Numbered from the stretch's first letter, positions 1 to 6,572 are shown. The stretch: 7,311 nucleotides of DNA from Alphaproteobacteria bacterium (GCA_020441605.1 JAGRLX010000362.1:1-7311), one strand, 5' to 3'. Notes: generated by a model from the letters alone, not told the origin. Numbers and translations are program-made.

Positions 1-497
1 TCGAGGTTGGACAGCGGTTCGTCGAGGAGGAAAGCCTGCGGCTCCCGCACCAGGGCGCGGCCCAGCGCCACCCGCTGGCGTTGCCCGCCGGACAGTTGCG
101 ACGGCTTGCGGGCCAGCAAAGGCTCGATTCCCAGCATGGCGGAAATGCGGCTCATCCGGCGATCGATTTCACCACCTTCGACACCCCTGAGCCTGAGCCC
201 GAAAGCCAGGTTCTGGGCGACGGTCATATGCGGGTAAAGGGCATAATTCTGGAATACGATGGCAATGTCCCGGTCGGCAGGATCGACCTCGTTGACCCGT
301 TTCCCACCGATATGGATGCTTCCCGACGAGATCGCCTCCAACCCCGCGATCATGCGCAAGGTGGTCGACTTTCCGCAGCCGGACGGACCCAGCAAGATCA
401 TGAACTCGCCATCGCCGATCTCCAGCGAGACGTCACGCACGGCGGACACGCCGTTGGGATAGGTCTTGGTGAGCTTGTCGAGAATGATCGAGGCCAT
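1..497 (-). CDS. CUT1 ABC importer ATP-binding subunit (MalK/UgpC type), partial at the left edge
   Basis: This is the cytoplasmic ATPase that would power the sugar or polyol importer encoded just upstream. The first 165 residues are present; the rest of the nucleotide-binding domain and any C-terminal regulatory domain lie outside the window. Visible motifs are Walker [10 protein letters not shown] (residues 37-45), the Q-loop glutamine at 83 within [13 protein letters not shown], the ABC signature LSGGQ (135-139), Walker B FLLDEP (156-161) and the start of the D-loop (SNL, 163-165). These match CUT1-family ATPases, which normally run about 350-370 residues. The ATG at 497 has AAGGT seven bases upstream, overlapping the stop region of the preceding permease gene (8-bp gap), so translation is probably coupled. 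It is the last visible gene of the minus-strand operon. No motif is missing in the visible part. The substrate cannot be read from an ATPase. Confidence 0.95.
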   Translation of the reverse strand, partial: MASIILDKLTKTYPNGVSAVRDVSLEIGDGEFMILLGPSGCGKSTTLRMIAGLEAISSGSIHIGGKRVNEVDPADRDIAIVFQNYALYPHMTVAQNLAFGLRLRGVEGGEIDRRMSRISAMLGIEPLLARKPSQLSGGQRQRVALGRALVREPQAFLLDEPLSNL

Positions 498-505
498 GTG
501 TACCT

Positions 506-1390
506 TCAGGTGAGAGTCCGCATGTAGCGATACAGCCATCCGGTCAGCGCCAGAATGAGCACGAGCAGGATCACCGACATGGCCGATGCCTCGCCGACAT
601 TGAGGCTGACGAAAGCGGTGCGATAGATGAAATAGCTGACGAGATCGGTGGAGACCCCGGGACCGCCGCGGGTCATGATGTAGACGAGATCGTAGGTCTT
701 CACCGCAAAGATCATGCGGATCAGCAAGGTTACGGCGATGACCGGCCACATCAGCGGCAGCGTGATATGTGAGAACGCTTGGAAGATGCTGGCGCCGTCG
801 ACGCGGGCGGCTTCGTAGGGTTCCTTTGGCAATGCCGCGAGTCCCGCGAGCAGCAGCACGATCATGAATGACACCTGATGCCAGATGTCGACCATGACCA
901 GTGTCCAGAATGCCACCTTCGTGCTGCCCAGCCAATTGACCGGCGCAATCGACAGCAGGCTCAGAAGGTAATTCACGATGCCGAGCGATGGATGCAGGAA
1001 CATGCGCCAGATCAGCCCGACGATGACCGGATTCATCAGCAGTGGGCACAGCAGGATGCCGTAGTAGATGGGTTTGAAGCGCTCGACGCTGTTGAGCATG
1101 AGCGCTACCAGGAAACCGAGCAGGAATTCGAAGATCACGACGGCTGCGACGAAGCCCATCGTCAGGATCAGGCTGTGACGGAATTCCTTGTCGCCGATTG
1201 CCGTCTCATAGTTGGTGGACCCGGAGAATGTGTCGAAATTCGGAGCGATGAGCGTGTAGTCGTGAACGCTGGTGAACAATGCCCAGAAGACGGGAAAGAG
1301 GATCACCAGCAGGAGCAGGGCGATGCTGGGGGCCGACATGAACCAGCCGAAGCGGCGGTCGGCCGTTTCGATGGAAATGTGCTGGTTCAT
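506..1390 (-). CDS. CUT1 sugar ABC transporter permease, MalF/UgpA type
   Basis: This 294-residue inner-membrane protein should form half of the translocation channel, pairing with the MalG-type permease encoded at 2726-3538. A short cytoplasmic N-terminus is followed by a first membrane segment at about residues 17-40. Further hydrophobic segments lie near 74-99, 108-130, 158-184, 210-230 and 268-290, giving six in total. The EAA loop that docks on the ATPase is clear at about 193-212 ([14 protein letters not shown], then ITLP). The stretch [12 protein letters not shown] near 119-130 and the late motif YIMTRGGPG (237-245) are typical of the F-type rather than the G-type subunit. Length is normal for UgpA-like members, without the long MalF periplasmic loop. 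AAGGGA lies eight bases before the ATG, 20 bp after the binding-protein stop codon. The ATPase gene follows 8 bp later. Confidence 0.95.
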   Translation of the reverse strand: MNQHISIETADRRFGWFMSAPSIALLLLVILFPVFWALFTSVHDYTLIAPNFDTFSGSTNYETAIGDKEFRHSLILTMGFVAAVVIFEFLLGFLVALMLNSVERFKPIYYGILLCPLLMNPVIVGLIWRMFLHPSLGIVNYLLSLLSIAPVNWLGSTKVAFWTLVMVDIWHQVSFMIVLLLAGLAALPKEPYEAARVDGASIFQAFSHITLPLMWPVIAVTLLIRMIFAVKTYDLVYIMTRGGPGVSTDLVSYFIYRTAFVSLNVGEASAMSVILLVLILALTGWLYRYMRTLT

Positions 1391-1410
1391 GTCGCCTGTC
1401 CCTTGGTCGC

Positions 1411-2688
1411 CTACTGAAGCTTGCCGTCCTTGCGGGCAAGCTCGTTCATCTCGGTCTCGATCGCGGCGAGCGCGTCGGCCGGCTGCTTCTCACCGGCAAC
1501 GGCGAGGCTGAGTTCGCGGCCAAGGACCTCGACCAGCTGCGGCGTGTAGGTGAAGACCGGGAAATTGTGGCTGGTCAGCAGCATCTCCTTCAGCGCCTTA
1601 GCGTAGGGATACTTGGCGTTGACATCCGGATCGTCGAAGACGTCGGTGCGGGTTGGAGAACCACCCTGGAGGGCACGCTTCTTGGCGATCTCCTTCGATT
1701 CCACCCACTTGAGGAAGGTCCAGGCGGCATCCGGGTTGGGACTGGATTTCGGAATGGCCCAACCCCAGGCGCCGTTCAGACTGCCCCCCTTGCCGGGCTC
1801 GGTCCCCGGCACTGGCATGATCTCGACCTTGCCGACCACCGCCGACTTGGACGGATCGTCGATGCCTGCTCGGAAGAAGTTGTAGGTAATGTAGCTGTAG
1901 GCCTTGCCCTGGGCCATGACGTTGAAAGCCTCGTCGAAGGAGAAGCTGGCCGATCCGACGGGGCCATACGTGTTCACATTGGTCGCGTACTGCTCGACCG
2001 CCTTGACGCCCGCTTCGTTGTTCAACGTCGCGTTCCACTTGTCGTCATGATATTCGCCGCCATTGGCAAACAGGTAGTTGGACCACTCCATGGCGATGGG
2101 GTCCGGCCGCAGGCCCTGGTTGACCACGCCGTGCATGCCATCCTTGGTGAAGAACTCGACCTGCTTGAGATATTCGTCCCATGTCTTGGGAACTGCGAGG
2201 TCCATGCCATATTTGGCCTTGAAGGCGGTCTTGTTGCCTTCGTCTTCGAGCAGGTCCTTGCGATAGAGGAGACCCATGGCGTAGTTATAGAAGGGCAGCA
2301 TATAGGTAACCCCGTCGACCTTGCCGACGAGATCCATCATCTTCGGCACATACGACGAGGTGTCGAACTTGTCGGCGGCGATCCGGTCGTCCAACGGCTG
2401 AAGCCAGCCGGCCTTGGTGAATTCACCGACCCAGTAGAAGTCGACGACCAGCGCCGAATAGCTGCCCGTGGGCGCAACGAGCTGCGGCACGAGCTTGGTG
2501 TGCATTTCGGCATAGTTGACGACTTCGAGATTGACGTCGATGCCCGTTTCCGCCGTGAATTCCGGCAGCAGGGTCTTCACATAGTCCGTATCCGGAACGC
2601 CCTCCATGAGAATGTTGACGGTTTCCGCATAGGCCGAGACCGATAACCCGCTGACCAAGGCGGCGCTCAACAGCAACTTTCTGATCAT
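1411..2688 (-). CDS. Periplasmic sugar/polyol-binding protein (extracellular solute-binding family 1)
   Basis: This is the periplasmic receptor of the CUT1 importer; it would bind the sugar or polyol and deliver it to the two permeases. A signal peptide is evident: MIRK, a hydrophobic core, then an AYA|ET cleavage site after about residue 21. There is no lipobox cysteine, so the mature protein should be soluble. Family 1 features include the LLPEFTAETGIDVN segment near the mature N-terminus, a long alpha/beta domain with aromatic residues (DFYWVGEF, PFYNYAMG, WSNYLFANGG), and the C-terminal segment ALQGGSPTRTDVF (about 339-351), which often marks CUT1 binding proteins. The length of 425 residues is usual. 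An in-frame ATG at 2694 would add two residues, but AGGGAG abuts it directly. The same AGGGAG lies six bases before the ATG at 2688, so I chose the latter. The ligand is unknown; the adjacent dehydrogenase and DeoR regulator fit a polyol or sugar. A hairpin precedes the gene. Confidence 0.94.
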   Translation of the reverse strand: MIRKLLLSAALVSGLSVSAYAETVNILMEGVPDTDYVKTLLPEFTAETGIDVNLEVVNYAEMHTKLVPQLVAPTGSYSALVVDFYWVGEFTKAGWLQPLDDRIAADKFDTSSYVPKMMDLVGKVDGVTYMLPFYNYAMGLLYRKDLLEDEGNKTAFKAKYGMDLAVPKTWDEYLKQVEFFTKDGMHGVVNQGLRPDPIAMEWSNYLFANGGEYHDDKWNATLNNEAGVKAVEQYATNVNTYGPVGSASFSFDEAFNVMAQGKAYSYITYNFFRAGIDDPSKSAVVGKVEIMPVPGTEPGKGGSLNGAWGWAIPKSSPNPDAAWTFLKWVESKEIAKKRALQGGSPTRTDVFDDPDVNAKYPYAKALKEMLLTSHNFPVFTYTPQLVEVLGRELSLAVAGEKQPADALAAIETEMNELARKDGKLQ

Positions 2689-2694
2689 GCTCAT

Positions 2695-2700
2695 CTCCCT
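2695..2700 (-). promoter_or_regulatory. Shine-Dalgarno sequence that decides the binding-protein start
   Basis: On the minus strand this reads AGGGAG. It touches the upstream ATG (2694) with no spacing and lies six bases before the next in-frame ATG (2688). Only the second spacing is workable for initiation, so the shorter start is preferred. Confidence 0.7.
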
Positions 2701-2724
2701 GTTTGGCCCATTCTACGCTGGAGT

Positions 2725-2747
2725 GTCACTTGAGGGCCCCAAGTGAC
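2725..2747 (-). promoter_or_regulatory. Hairpin over the stop codon of the MalG-type permease gene
   Basis: A perfect 8-bp inverted repeat, GTCACTTG and CAAGTGAC, separated by a 7-base loop, covers the last codons and the TGA (2726-2728) of the upstream permease gene. It lies 37 bases ahead of the binding-protein start. No T-run follows on the minus strand, so it is not a normal intrinsic terminator. In ABC operons, RNA hairpins next to the binding-protein gene often stabilise one mRNA segment and raise binding-protein levels over the membrane subunits; that role here is inference. Chance is possible because the repeat is partly coding. Confidence 0.45.
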
Positions 2748-3538
2748 AGCCCCTTGATGAGATGCTTGCGCAGGAACGGCAGGAGCGCAAACACCGGCAA
2801 AAGTGAAACGACGGTGGCGGCCGCAAGTGGGGCGATCTCGACGCCGGCGTGGGTTTCGAGGCTGGCGAGTCCGACCGGTAGGGTCTGACTCTTGGGGCCT
2901 GACAGCACGAGGGCGAACAGAAACTCGTTCCAGCTCAGGATGAAGCCGAGGAGACCCGCCGCCAGAATGCCTGGCGCGGCTACCGGCACGGCGATGTAGC
3001 GGAACGCCTGCCATCGGGTCGCACCATCAACGCGGGCCGCTTCCTCGAGCCGTGCCACGTCGCCCTCGAAGAACGACACGAGCATCCACGACAGGAACGG
3101 CAGCGATATGGTGAGATGGGCAATGACCAGTGCCGTTCTGCTCTGGGTCAGGTGGGCGGCCAGAAAGACCACGAAGAGTGGCAGGACCAGGATGATCGGC
3201 GGCAGCATCTGGCTGGCAAGGACGCCAAGGCGCAACCACGCGCCACCGGTGTTGTAACGTGCGAAGGCATAGGCCAGGGCCGTCGCGAAGGGCAGGGCGA
3301 TGATGGTCGCCGCCAGCGCCACGATCAGGCTGTTGGCGAACCAGGTCACGAAAGAATAGCGCTCGAAGATCTCGACATAGTTCATAAGGCCGAGCGTGCC
3401 GATTTCTGGAGGAATCTTGTAGGCGGTCAGCCGGTCGGTCAGGCTGACCCTGACGATCCATACGAGCGGCAGCAGGATAATCAGCGAGAACAGCATCAGG
3501 ATCAGGTGGGGAACGATGAGCTTGGCGATCCGCTTCAT
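2726..3538 (-). CDS. CUT1 sugar ABC transporter permease, MalG/UgpE type
   Basis: This 270-residue inner-membrane subunit completes the channel with the MalF-type permease. The first membrane segment is at about residues 8-32, followed by segments near 66-92, 105-128, 135-157, 183-206 and 238-255. The EAA loop is at about 166-190 ([14 protein letters not shown], then IAVP, APG), where the ATPase docks. LSWNEFLFALVLSG (201-214) and the C-terminal ending HLIKGLSLGALK are characteristic of G-type subunits. Length is normal (270-300). The gene starts 7 bp after the SDR stop codon. No strong Shine-Dalgarno sequence is seen, only weak GGAT-like matches, so translational coupling to the SDR gene is likely. 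The binding-protein gene follows after 37 bp. Finding the G-type permease first, ahead of the binding protein and away from its F-type partner, is unusual for a CUT1 operon. Confidence 0.94.
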   Translation of the reverse strand: MKRIAKLIVPHLILMLFSLIILLPLVWIVRVSLTDRLTAYKIPPEIGTLGLMNYVEIFERYSFVTWFANSLIVALAATIIALPFATALAYAFARYNTGGAWLRLGVLASQMLPPIILVLPLFVVFLAAHLTQSRTALVIAHLTISLPFLSWMLVSFFEGDVARLEEAARVDGATRWQAFRYIAVPVAAPGILAAGLLGFILSWNEFLFALVLSGPKSQTLPVGLASLETHAGVEIAPLAAATVVSLLPVFALLPFLRKHLIKGLSLGALK

Positions 3539-3545
3539 GGCAGGC

Positions 3546-4322
3546 TCAATCCATCCTCACGCCACCGGTCACATTGAGCGATTCACCGGTGATGAAGCCG
3601 CTGAGATCGCTCGCCAGGAACAGCACGCTCCGCGCCACGTCCTCGGGTTCCTCCAGGCGGCCGAGCGGCGTCTGGGCGATATAGTCCTCGATCACCGCCT
3701 TCTCGCTCATGCCGCGAAGCGTCGCTTCCCAGGTGACCTCACGCTCCTGCATGGAGGTTCTGACAAAGCCCGGACAAACGCAGTTGACGCGGATTCCCTT
3801 TGCCGCGACCTCGCGCGCCAGGGCCTGGGTGAACCCCATGACCGCGAACTTGCTGGCGGAATAGTGGGCCAGCCACGGTGCTCCCCATTTTGCGGCCAGG
3901 GACGCCGTATTGACGATGACACCCCTGGTGTTCGTCGCCTCGAAATGCCGAATGGCGGCCTGGTTGGTCAGAAACACGCCACGCGCATTCACGTCGAAAT
4001 TGAAATCCCAGTCCTCGTCGGTGAGATCGACGACGAGTTTCATATTTGAAACACCGGCATTGGCACACAGAATGTCGTAGCCGCCGAAGGCCCGCGTGAC
4101 CGCGTCGAAGCATGACGCAACGCTCGCCCGGTCGCGGACATCTATGCTGAACCCTTGCGCGCCCTTGCCGATGTCCCGCGCCAGCGCAACGGCGCTGGCC
4201 TCGTCCAGATCGGCGACGGCAACCCGGACATCTTCTGCCGCGAGGGCGCGGCAGATTGCGGCGCCAATCCCTCTCGCTGCTCCGGTCACAATGGCCCGTT
4301 TGCCGGCCAGCCCTGAAAGCAT
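3546..4322 (-). CDS. Short-chain dehydrogenase/reductase (classical SDR), probable sugar or polyol dehydrogenase
   Basis: This is a 258-residue cytoplasmic NAD(P)-dependent oxidoreductase with a Rossmann fold. The cofactor motif TGAARGIG is at residues 13-20, NAG at 88-90, catalytic Asn 112, Ser 141, and the YSASK box with Tyr 154 and Lys 158. PG (184-185) follows the active site, and the C-terminus is GESLNVTGGVRMD. An aspartate at the end of the second strand (ADLD, Asp 38) favours NAD(H) over NADP(H). All catalytic residues are intact. The frame stays open to an ATG at 4352, but that codon lies inside the predicted -10 box. The ATG at 4322 has GGGAG six bases upstream and begins just before the fold, so I use it. 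As first gene of an ABC sugar-import operon it probably oxidises the imported polyol or sugar, as SDRs beside sorbitol and mannitol importers do. That substrate is inference; SDRs are too diverse to assign one here. Confidence 0.93.
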   Translation of the reverse strand: MLSGLAGKRAIVTGAARGIGAAICRALAAEDVRVAVADLDEASAVALARDIGKGAQGFSIDVRDRASVASCFDAVTRAFGGYDILCANAGVSNMKLVVDLTDEDWDFNFDVNARGVFLTNQAAIRHFEATNTRGVIVNTASLAAKWGAPWLAHYSASKFAVMGFTQALAREVAAKGIRVNCVCPGFVRTSMQEREVTWEATLRGMSEKAVIEDYIAQTPLGRLEEPEDVARSVLFLASDLSGFITGESLNVTGGVRMD

Positions 4323-4328
4323 GGCACA

Positions 4329-4333
4329 CTCCC
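4329..4333 (-). promoter_or_regulatory. Shine-Dalgarno sequence that decides the SDR start
   Basis: GGGAG on the minus strand lies six bases before the ATG at 4322. No comparable sequence precedes the ATG at 4352. This supports a 258-residue SDR and a short leader of about 22 bases from the predicted transcription start. Confidence 0.7.
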
Positions 4334-4334
4334 G

Positions 4335-4352
4335 ATGATCGATATCGATCAT
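4335..4352. promoter_or_regulatory. Perfect 18-bp palindrome, candidate DeoR-type operator
   Basis: ATGATCGATATCGATCAT is identical to its own reverse complement over all 18 bases. It overlaps the downstream end of the predicted -10 box of the minus-strand operon and covers the expected transcription start, a classic position for repression. Each half contains CGATCAT. A third, one-mismatch copy (CGTTCAT on the minus strand, 4358-4364) lies about one helical turn away. The adjacent gene at 4448 encodes a DeoR-family repressor, which makes it the natural candidate ligand. The palindrome is seen; the protein that binds it is inferred. Confidence 0.65.
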
Positions 4353-4379
4353 TATTCATGAACGATCTGGCCGAAGCAA
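4351..4379 (-). promoter_or_regulatory. Candidate sigma-70 promoter for the SDR/ABC operon
   Basis: On the minus strand, TTGCTT (4374-4379) is followed by a 17-bp spacer and AATAAT (4351-4356), five of six matches to the -10 consensus. The transcription start would fall near 4344, leaving about 22 bases of leader before the SDR ATG at 4322. The -35 box is only a half match, but TTG is conserved. The overlap with the palindrome at 4335-4352 strengthens the assignment. Confidence 0.5.
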
Positions 4380-4396
4380 GCGAAATTGGCTAGCTT

Positions 4397-4402
4397 TTGA
4401 CA
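4397..4402 (+). promoter_or_regulatory. Possible -35 element for the DeoR regulator gene
   Basis: TTGACA is a perfect -35 consensus on the plus strand, 45 bases before the regulator ATG. No convincing -10 box lies 16-18 bp downstream. GAATAC at 4426-4431 is too far, with a 22-bp spacer. The promoter is therefore only half supported. If used, its -35 box lies 45 bp from the palindrome, and a CGATCAA half-site (4431-4437) lies near the predicted start. Confidence 0.3.
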
Positions 4403-4435
4403 AGCAGTCGCAGGCAAGACTGACCGAATACGATC

Positions 4436-4440
4436 AAGGA
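4436..4440 (+). promoter_or_regulatory. Shine-Dalgarno sequence that decides the DeoR regulator start
   Basis: AAGGA lies seven bases before the ATG at 4448 but only one base before the in-frame GTG at 4442. The ATG is therefore the better start. Confidence 0.7.
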
Positions 4441-4447
4441 AGTGAAC

Positions 4448-5245
4448 ATGACACCTCCTCTCCGTGCCCCCGCGGCGCGCCAGACCGAACTGCTGAACCA
4501 GATTGTGCGCGCCGGATTCATGAGCGTGGGCGATCTCGCAGCCGCCACCGGCGTTTCGGAAATCACTGTGAGACGGGATCTCGCGGCGCTGGAGAAGGAA
4601 GGCGCGGTCCGTCGCACCCATGGCGGAGCTCTGGGCCTGGGCCACGGGGAGGCCGATGTCTTCGATGCACTGGAGCCGAGTTTCGCGGCGCGGCGCCGGC
4701 GCAATGCGAAGGCAAAGTCGGCGATCGCGAAGGCGGCTTTCACGCTGGTGCGTCCCGGACAGTCGCTGGCTATCGATACCGGGACCACAACCTACGAATT
4801 TGCCCGCGAATGCGCCGCGATGGCTGATCTGTCGATCGTCACCAACAACGCGCGAATAGCCGGCGTGCTGGCCGAGACATCGAATGCCGTCTATCTGCCG
4901 GCCGGCCGTCTGCGCGGGGGCGAGCTTTCAATCTTCGGCAGCATGGCGGTCGAAACGGTGATGACGTTCAACTTTGAAACCTGCTTTCTCGGCGCCTCGG
5001 GCATCAGTGCCGAGGGGGTATTCGACTATTCAACCGAGGATGCCGCCCTGAAGCGGGCCTTCATGGCGCGATCGAGCAAGGTCGTCGTACTCTGCGACGC
5101 ATCGAAATTCAATCACCGGGCGCTGGTCAGCGTGGGGCGTATCGATCAGATCAACACCGTCGTCTGCGATCGCATGCCGCCGGCGCGGCTGGCGCAGGCA
5201 TTGCAGGATGCGGGCGTGGAGATCATTCCGGCCGAACCCGTCTAG
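4448..5245 (+). CDS. DeoR/GlpR-family transcriptional repressor
   Basis: This 265-residue regulator has the two-domain DeoR layout. The N-terminal winged helix-turn-helix (about residues 12-60) contains SVGDLAAATGVSEITVRRDL, followed by LEKEGAVRRTHGGAL, the hallmark wing of the family. The C-terminal sensor domain (about 75-250) carries IDTGTTT (109-115), the loop that binds a phosphorylated sugar in characterised members, then TNNARIAGVL, FLGASGIS (180-187) and VVVLCDASKF (212-221). Length is normal (250-270). An in-frame GTG at 4442 would add two residues, but Shine-Dalgarno spacing favours ATG 4448. The gene is divergent from the SDR/ABC operon across a 125-bp region holding a perfect palindrome, so it probably represses that operon and may regulate itself. 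Its effector would be a sugar phosphate or related metabolite; which one cannot be read. The downstream tct genes may also be targets, without direct evidence. Confidence 0.93.
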   Translation: MTPPLRAPAARQTELLNQIVRAGFMSVGDLAAATGVSEITVRRDLAALEKEGAVRRTHGGALGLGHGEADVFDALEPSFAARRRRNAKAKSAIAKAAFTLVRPGQSLAIDTGTTTYEFARECAAMADLSIVTNNARIAGVLAETSNAVYLPAGRLRGGELSIFGSMAVETVMTFNFETCFLGASGISAEGVFDYSTEDAALKRAFMARSSKVVVLCDASKFNHRALVSVGRIDQINTVVCDRMPPARLAQALQDAGVEIIPAEPV

Positions 5246-5506
5246 CCGGTACTCCCGCAGATGCCGCGCCTCGCAGTTGACGGCCGAGCGCCGATGACCG
5301 GTCACGTGGCCTTGTCCACAGGCTTGCCGGGCGTAATTCCGACGCTTCGCCGAATGACTCGCAGACCATGGCCAATTCGGCTAGCGTGCCTCGGTGGAAT
5401 CTCGTGCCTTGCGGCGGCGACGCCGGAAAGTTGCCGGGAAACCCCGGAATTGCACAAAGTGCACACGCAGTAACAAGAACGTAGCCGTAGAGAATGGGAG
5501 AGACCA
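5246..5506. other. Non-coding gap between the DeoR gene and tctC
   Basis: These 261 bases contain no supportable gene. They hold TGACCGGTCA, a 10-bp palindrome at 5295-5304; a weak hairpin CCGGG/CCCGG (5434-5447, 4-base loop); and TGCAC-AAA-GTGCA (5451-5463), about 45 bases before tctC. None is followed by a T-run, so I see no intrinsic terminator after the regulator gene. TTGCAC at 5450-5455 could be a -35 box, but no good -10 partner is visible. The tctC promoter is probably here but not pinned down. Confidence 0.6.
5451..5463. promoter_or_regulatory. Short dyad upstream of tctC, possible operator
   Basis: TGCAC-AAA-GTGCA is a perfect 5-bp inverted repeat with a 3-base centre, 43 bases before the tctC ATG. 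Its position would suit a regulator of the transporter genes. It does not resemble the palindrome at 4335-4352, so a different protein would be expected. Short arms make chance likely. Confidence 0.25.
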
Positions 5507-6502
5507 ATGAGGAATATTTTGAAGGCATTCATGCTCGCTGGACTGATGGCGGGTTCGCTCGTTGCAGCGCCCGCCACATCCTTGGCCTTCGAGCCGGGCA
5601 ATGTGGAATGCATTGCACCGGCGGGCGCGGGCGGCGGCTGGGATTTCACCTGCCGTCAGGTCGGCAAGGTTCTCTACGATCTCAAGATTGTCGGCAGCCC
5701 GGTTCAGGTGACGAACATGGCCGGCGGGGGCGGCGGCGTTGCCTATGCCTCGGTGGTTTCGAAGCGGAATGCCGATGAAAATCTGATTGTCGCCGCCTCG
5801 TCGGCGACCTCCACCCGCCTGGCGCAGGGCGCCTTCCCCGGCTCGTCGGCCGATCAGGTTCGCTGGGTGGGCGCGATCGGTGCCGATTTCGGCATCATCG
5901 CAGTTGCCAAGGACTCGCCTGTAAACTCGCTCAAGGAGTTGATGGACAAGGTCAAGGCTGATCCGACGACGGTCGCCTTCGCCGGCGGATCAGCCGTGGG
6001 GGGCTGGGATCATCTCAAGGTGCTGATTGCCGCCAAGGCCGATGGCGTGGAAGACGTCACGAAGGTGAAGTATATCGCCTTCGACGGTGGCGGCGAGGCC
6101 GTGACGCAATTGCTCGGCGGCCACGTCCAGGCCTTCACCGGCGACCTTTCGGAAGCCAAGGAGTTTTCTGACGCGGGCAAGATCAAGATTCTCGCCGTCC
6201 TGTCGGAAGAGCGGCTTCCCGGTGCGGGCTTCTCCGATTTCCCCACCGCCAAGGAGCAGGGCATCGATGCGATCGGTGCAAACTGGCGTGGCTTCTACGC
6301 ACCCGGCGGCATCAGCGATGGCGCCTACAACTTCTGGGCCGCGTCCGTCAGGAAGGTCTATGAGAGCCAGGAATGGAAGGACATCATGGCCGCCAATGGC
6401 CTGATGCCGCTGCCGGTCTGGGGCGAGGACTTCAAGACTTTCGTGAACGGCCAGATTCAGGAGACGACCGAACTCAGCAAGGCCATCGGCATTCTGAAGT
6501 AG
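5507..6502 (+). CDS. tctC: TTT transporter periplasmic substrate-binding protein TctC (Bug family)
   Basis: This 331-residue periplasmic receptor captures a carboxylate for the TctA/TctB membrane pair of a tripartite tricarboxylate transporter. The signal peptide runs over about residues 1-27 (MRNILK, hydrophobic core, cleavage probably after TSLA). The mature N-terminus has VECIAPAGAGGGWDFTCRQ (33-51), the TctC signature with the glycine-rich ligand-contacting loop. Its two cysteines (35 and 49) recur in close TctC relatives as I recall them. A second glycine-rich loop, NMAGGGGGVAY (70-80), and AFAGGSAVGGWDHL (157-170) complete the expected Bug fold. Length is typical (320-330). GGGAG lies six bases before the ATG. 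The gene leads the plus-strand tctC-tctB-tctA cluster, 261 bp after the DeoR gene. Family assignment is firm. The ligand is not: Bug proteins bind citrate, other di- and tricarboxylates, amino acids and aromatics. Confidence 0.95.
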   Translation: MRNILKAFMLAGLMAGSLVAAPATSLAFEPGNVECIAPAGAGGGWDFTCRQVGKVLYDLKIVGSPVQVTNMAGGGGGVAYASVVSKRNADENLIVAASSATSTRLAQGAFPGSSADQVRWVGAIGADFGIIAVAKDSPVNSLKELMDKVKADPTTVAFAGGSAVGGWDHLKVLIAAKADGVEDVTKVKYIAFDGGGEAVTQLLGGHVQAFTGDLSEAKEFSDAGKIKILAVLSEERLPGAGFSDFPTAKEQGIDAIGANWRGFYAPGGISDGAYNFWAASVRKVYESQEWKDIMAANGLMPLPVWGEDFKTFVNGQIQETTELSKAIGILK

Positions 6503-6529
6503 AGCGGAAGCGCCGCCTATGGCCAACGC

Positions 6530-6547
6530 ATGGCCGTGGGCGGCCAT
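6530..6547 (+). promoter_or_regulatory. Hairpin between tctC and tctB
   Basis: ATGGCC, a 6-base loop (GTGGGC), then GGCCAT form a perfect 6-bp stem in the 79-bp gap after tctC. A second ATGGCC at 6519-6524 could pair with the same right arm. No T-run follows, so it is not a full terminator. It could protect the 3' end of tctC mRNA so that the binding protein exceeds the membrane subunits; this is inference, and a short GC-rich stem may be chance. Confidence 0.35.
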
Positions 6548-6572
6548 CACCCGTTCCTTGCGCGACACCCAT

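Noticed and set aside
878..1417. A 179-codon open frame on the plus strand, antisense to the MalF-type permease gene
   Set aside because: The polar, Q/D/E/H-rich translation is what a reversed membrane-protein gene gives. There is no ribosome site or family match.
1567..2646. A 359-codon open frame on the plus strand, antisense to the binding-protein gene
   Set aside because: It is a shadow frame of a GC-rich gene. Its protein is low-complexity, rich in G, V, H, D and R, has no recognisable domain, and the opposite strand encodes a complete family 1 binding protein.
4323..4352. N-terminal extension of the SDR to the ATG at 4352
   Set aside because: The extra ten residues would be read from the predicted -10 box and palindrome, no ribosome site precedes that ATG, and a good one precedes 4322.
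5434..5447. CCGGG/CCCGG stem as an intrinsic terminator of the DeoR gene
   Set aside because: The stem is only 5 bp, is nearly 190 bp past the stop codon, and is not followed by a T-run.
5223..5649. Overlapping minus-strand frames of about 100-115 codons, and a 70-codon plus-strand frame, in the gap before tctC
   Set aside because: No Shine-Dalgarno sequence, no coherent protein features and overlap with the start of tctC; treated as non-coding.
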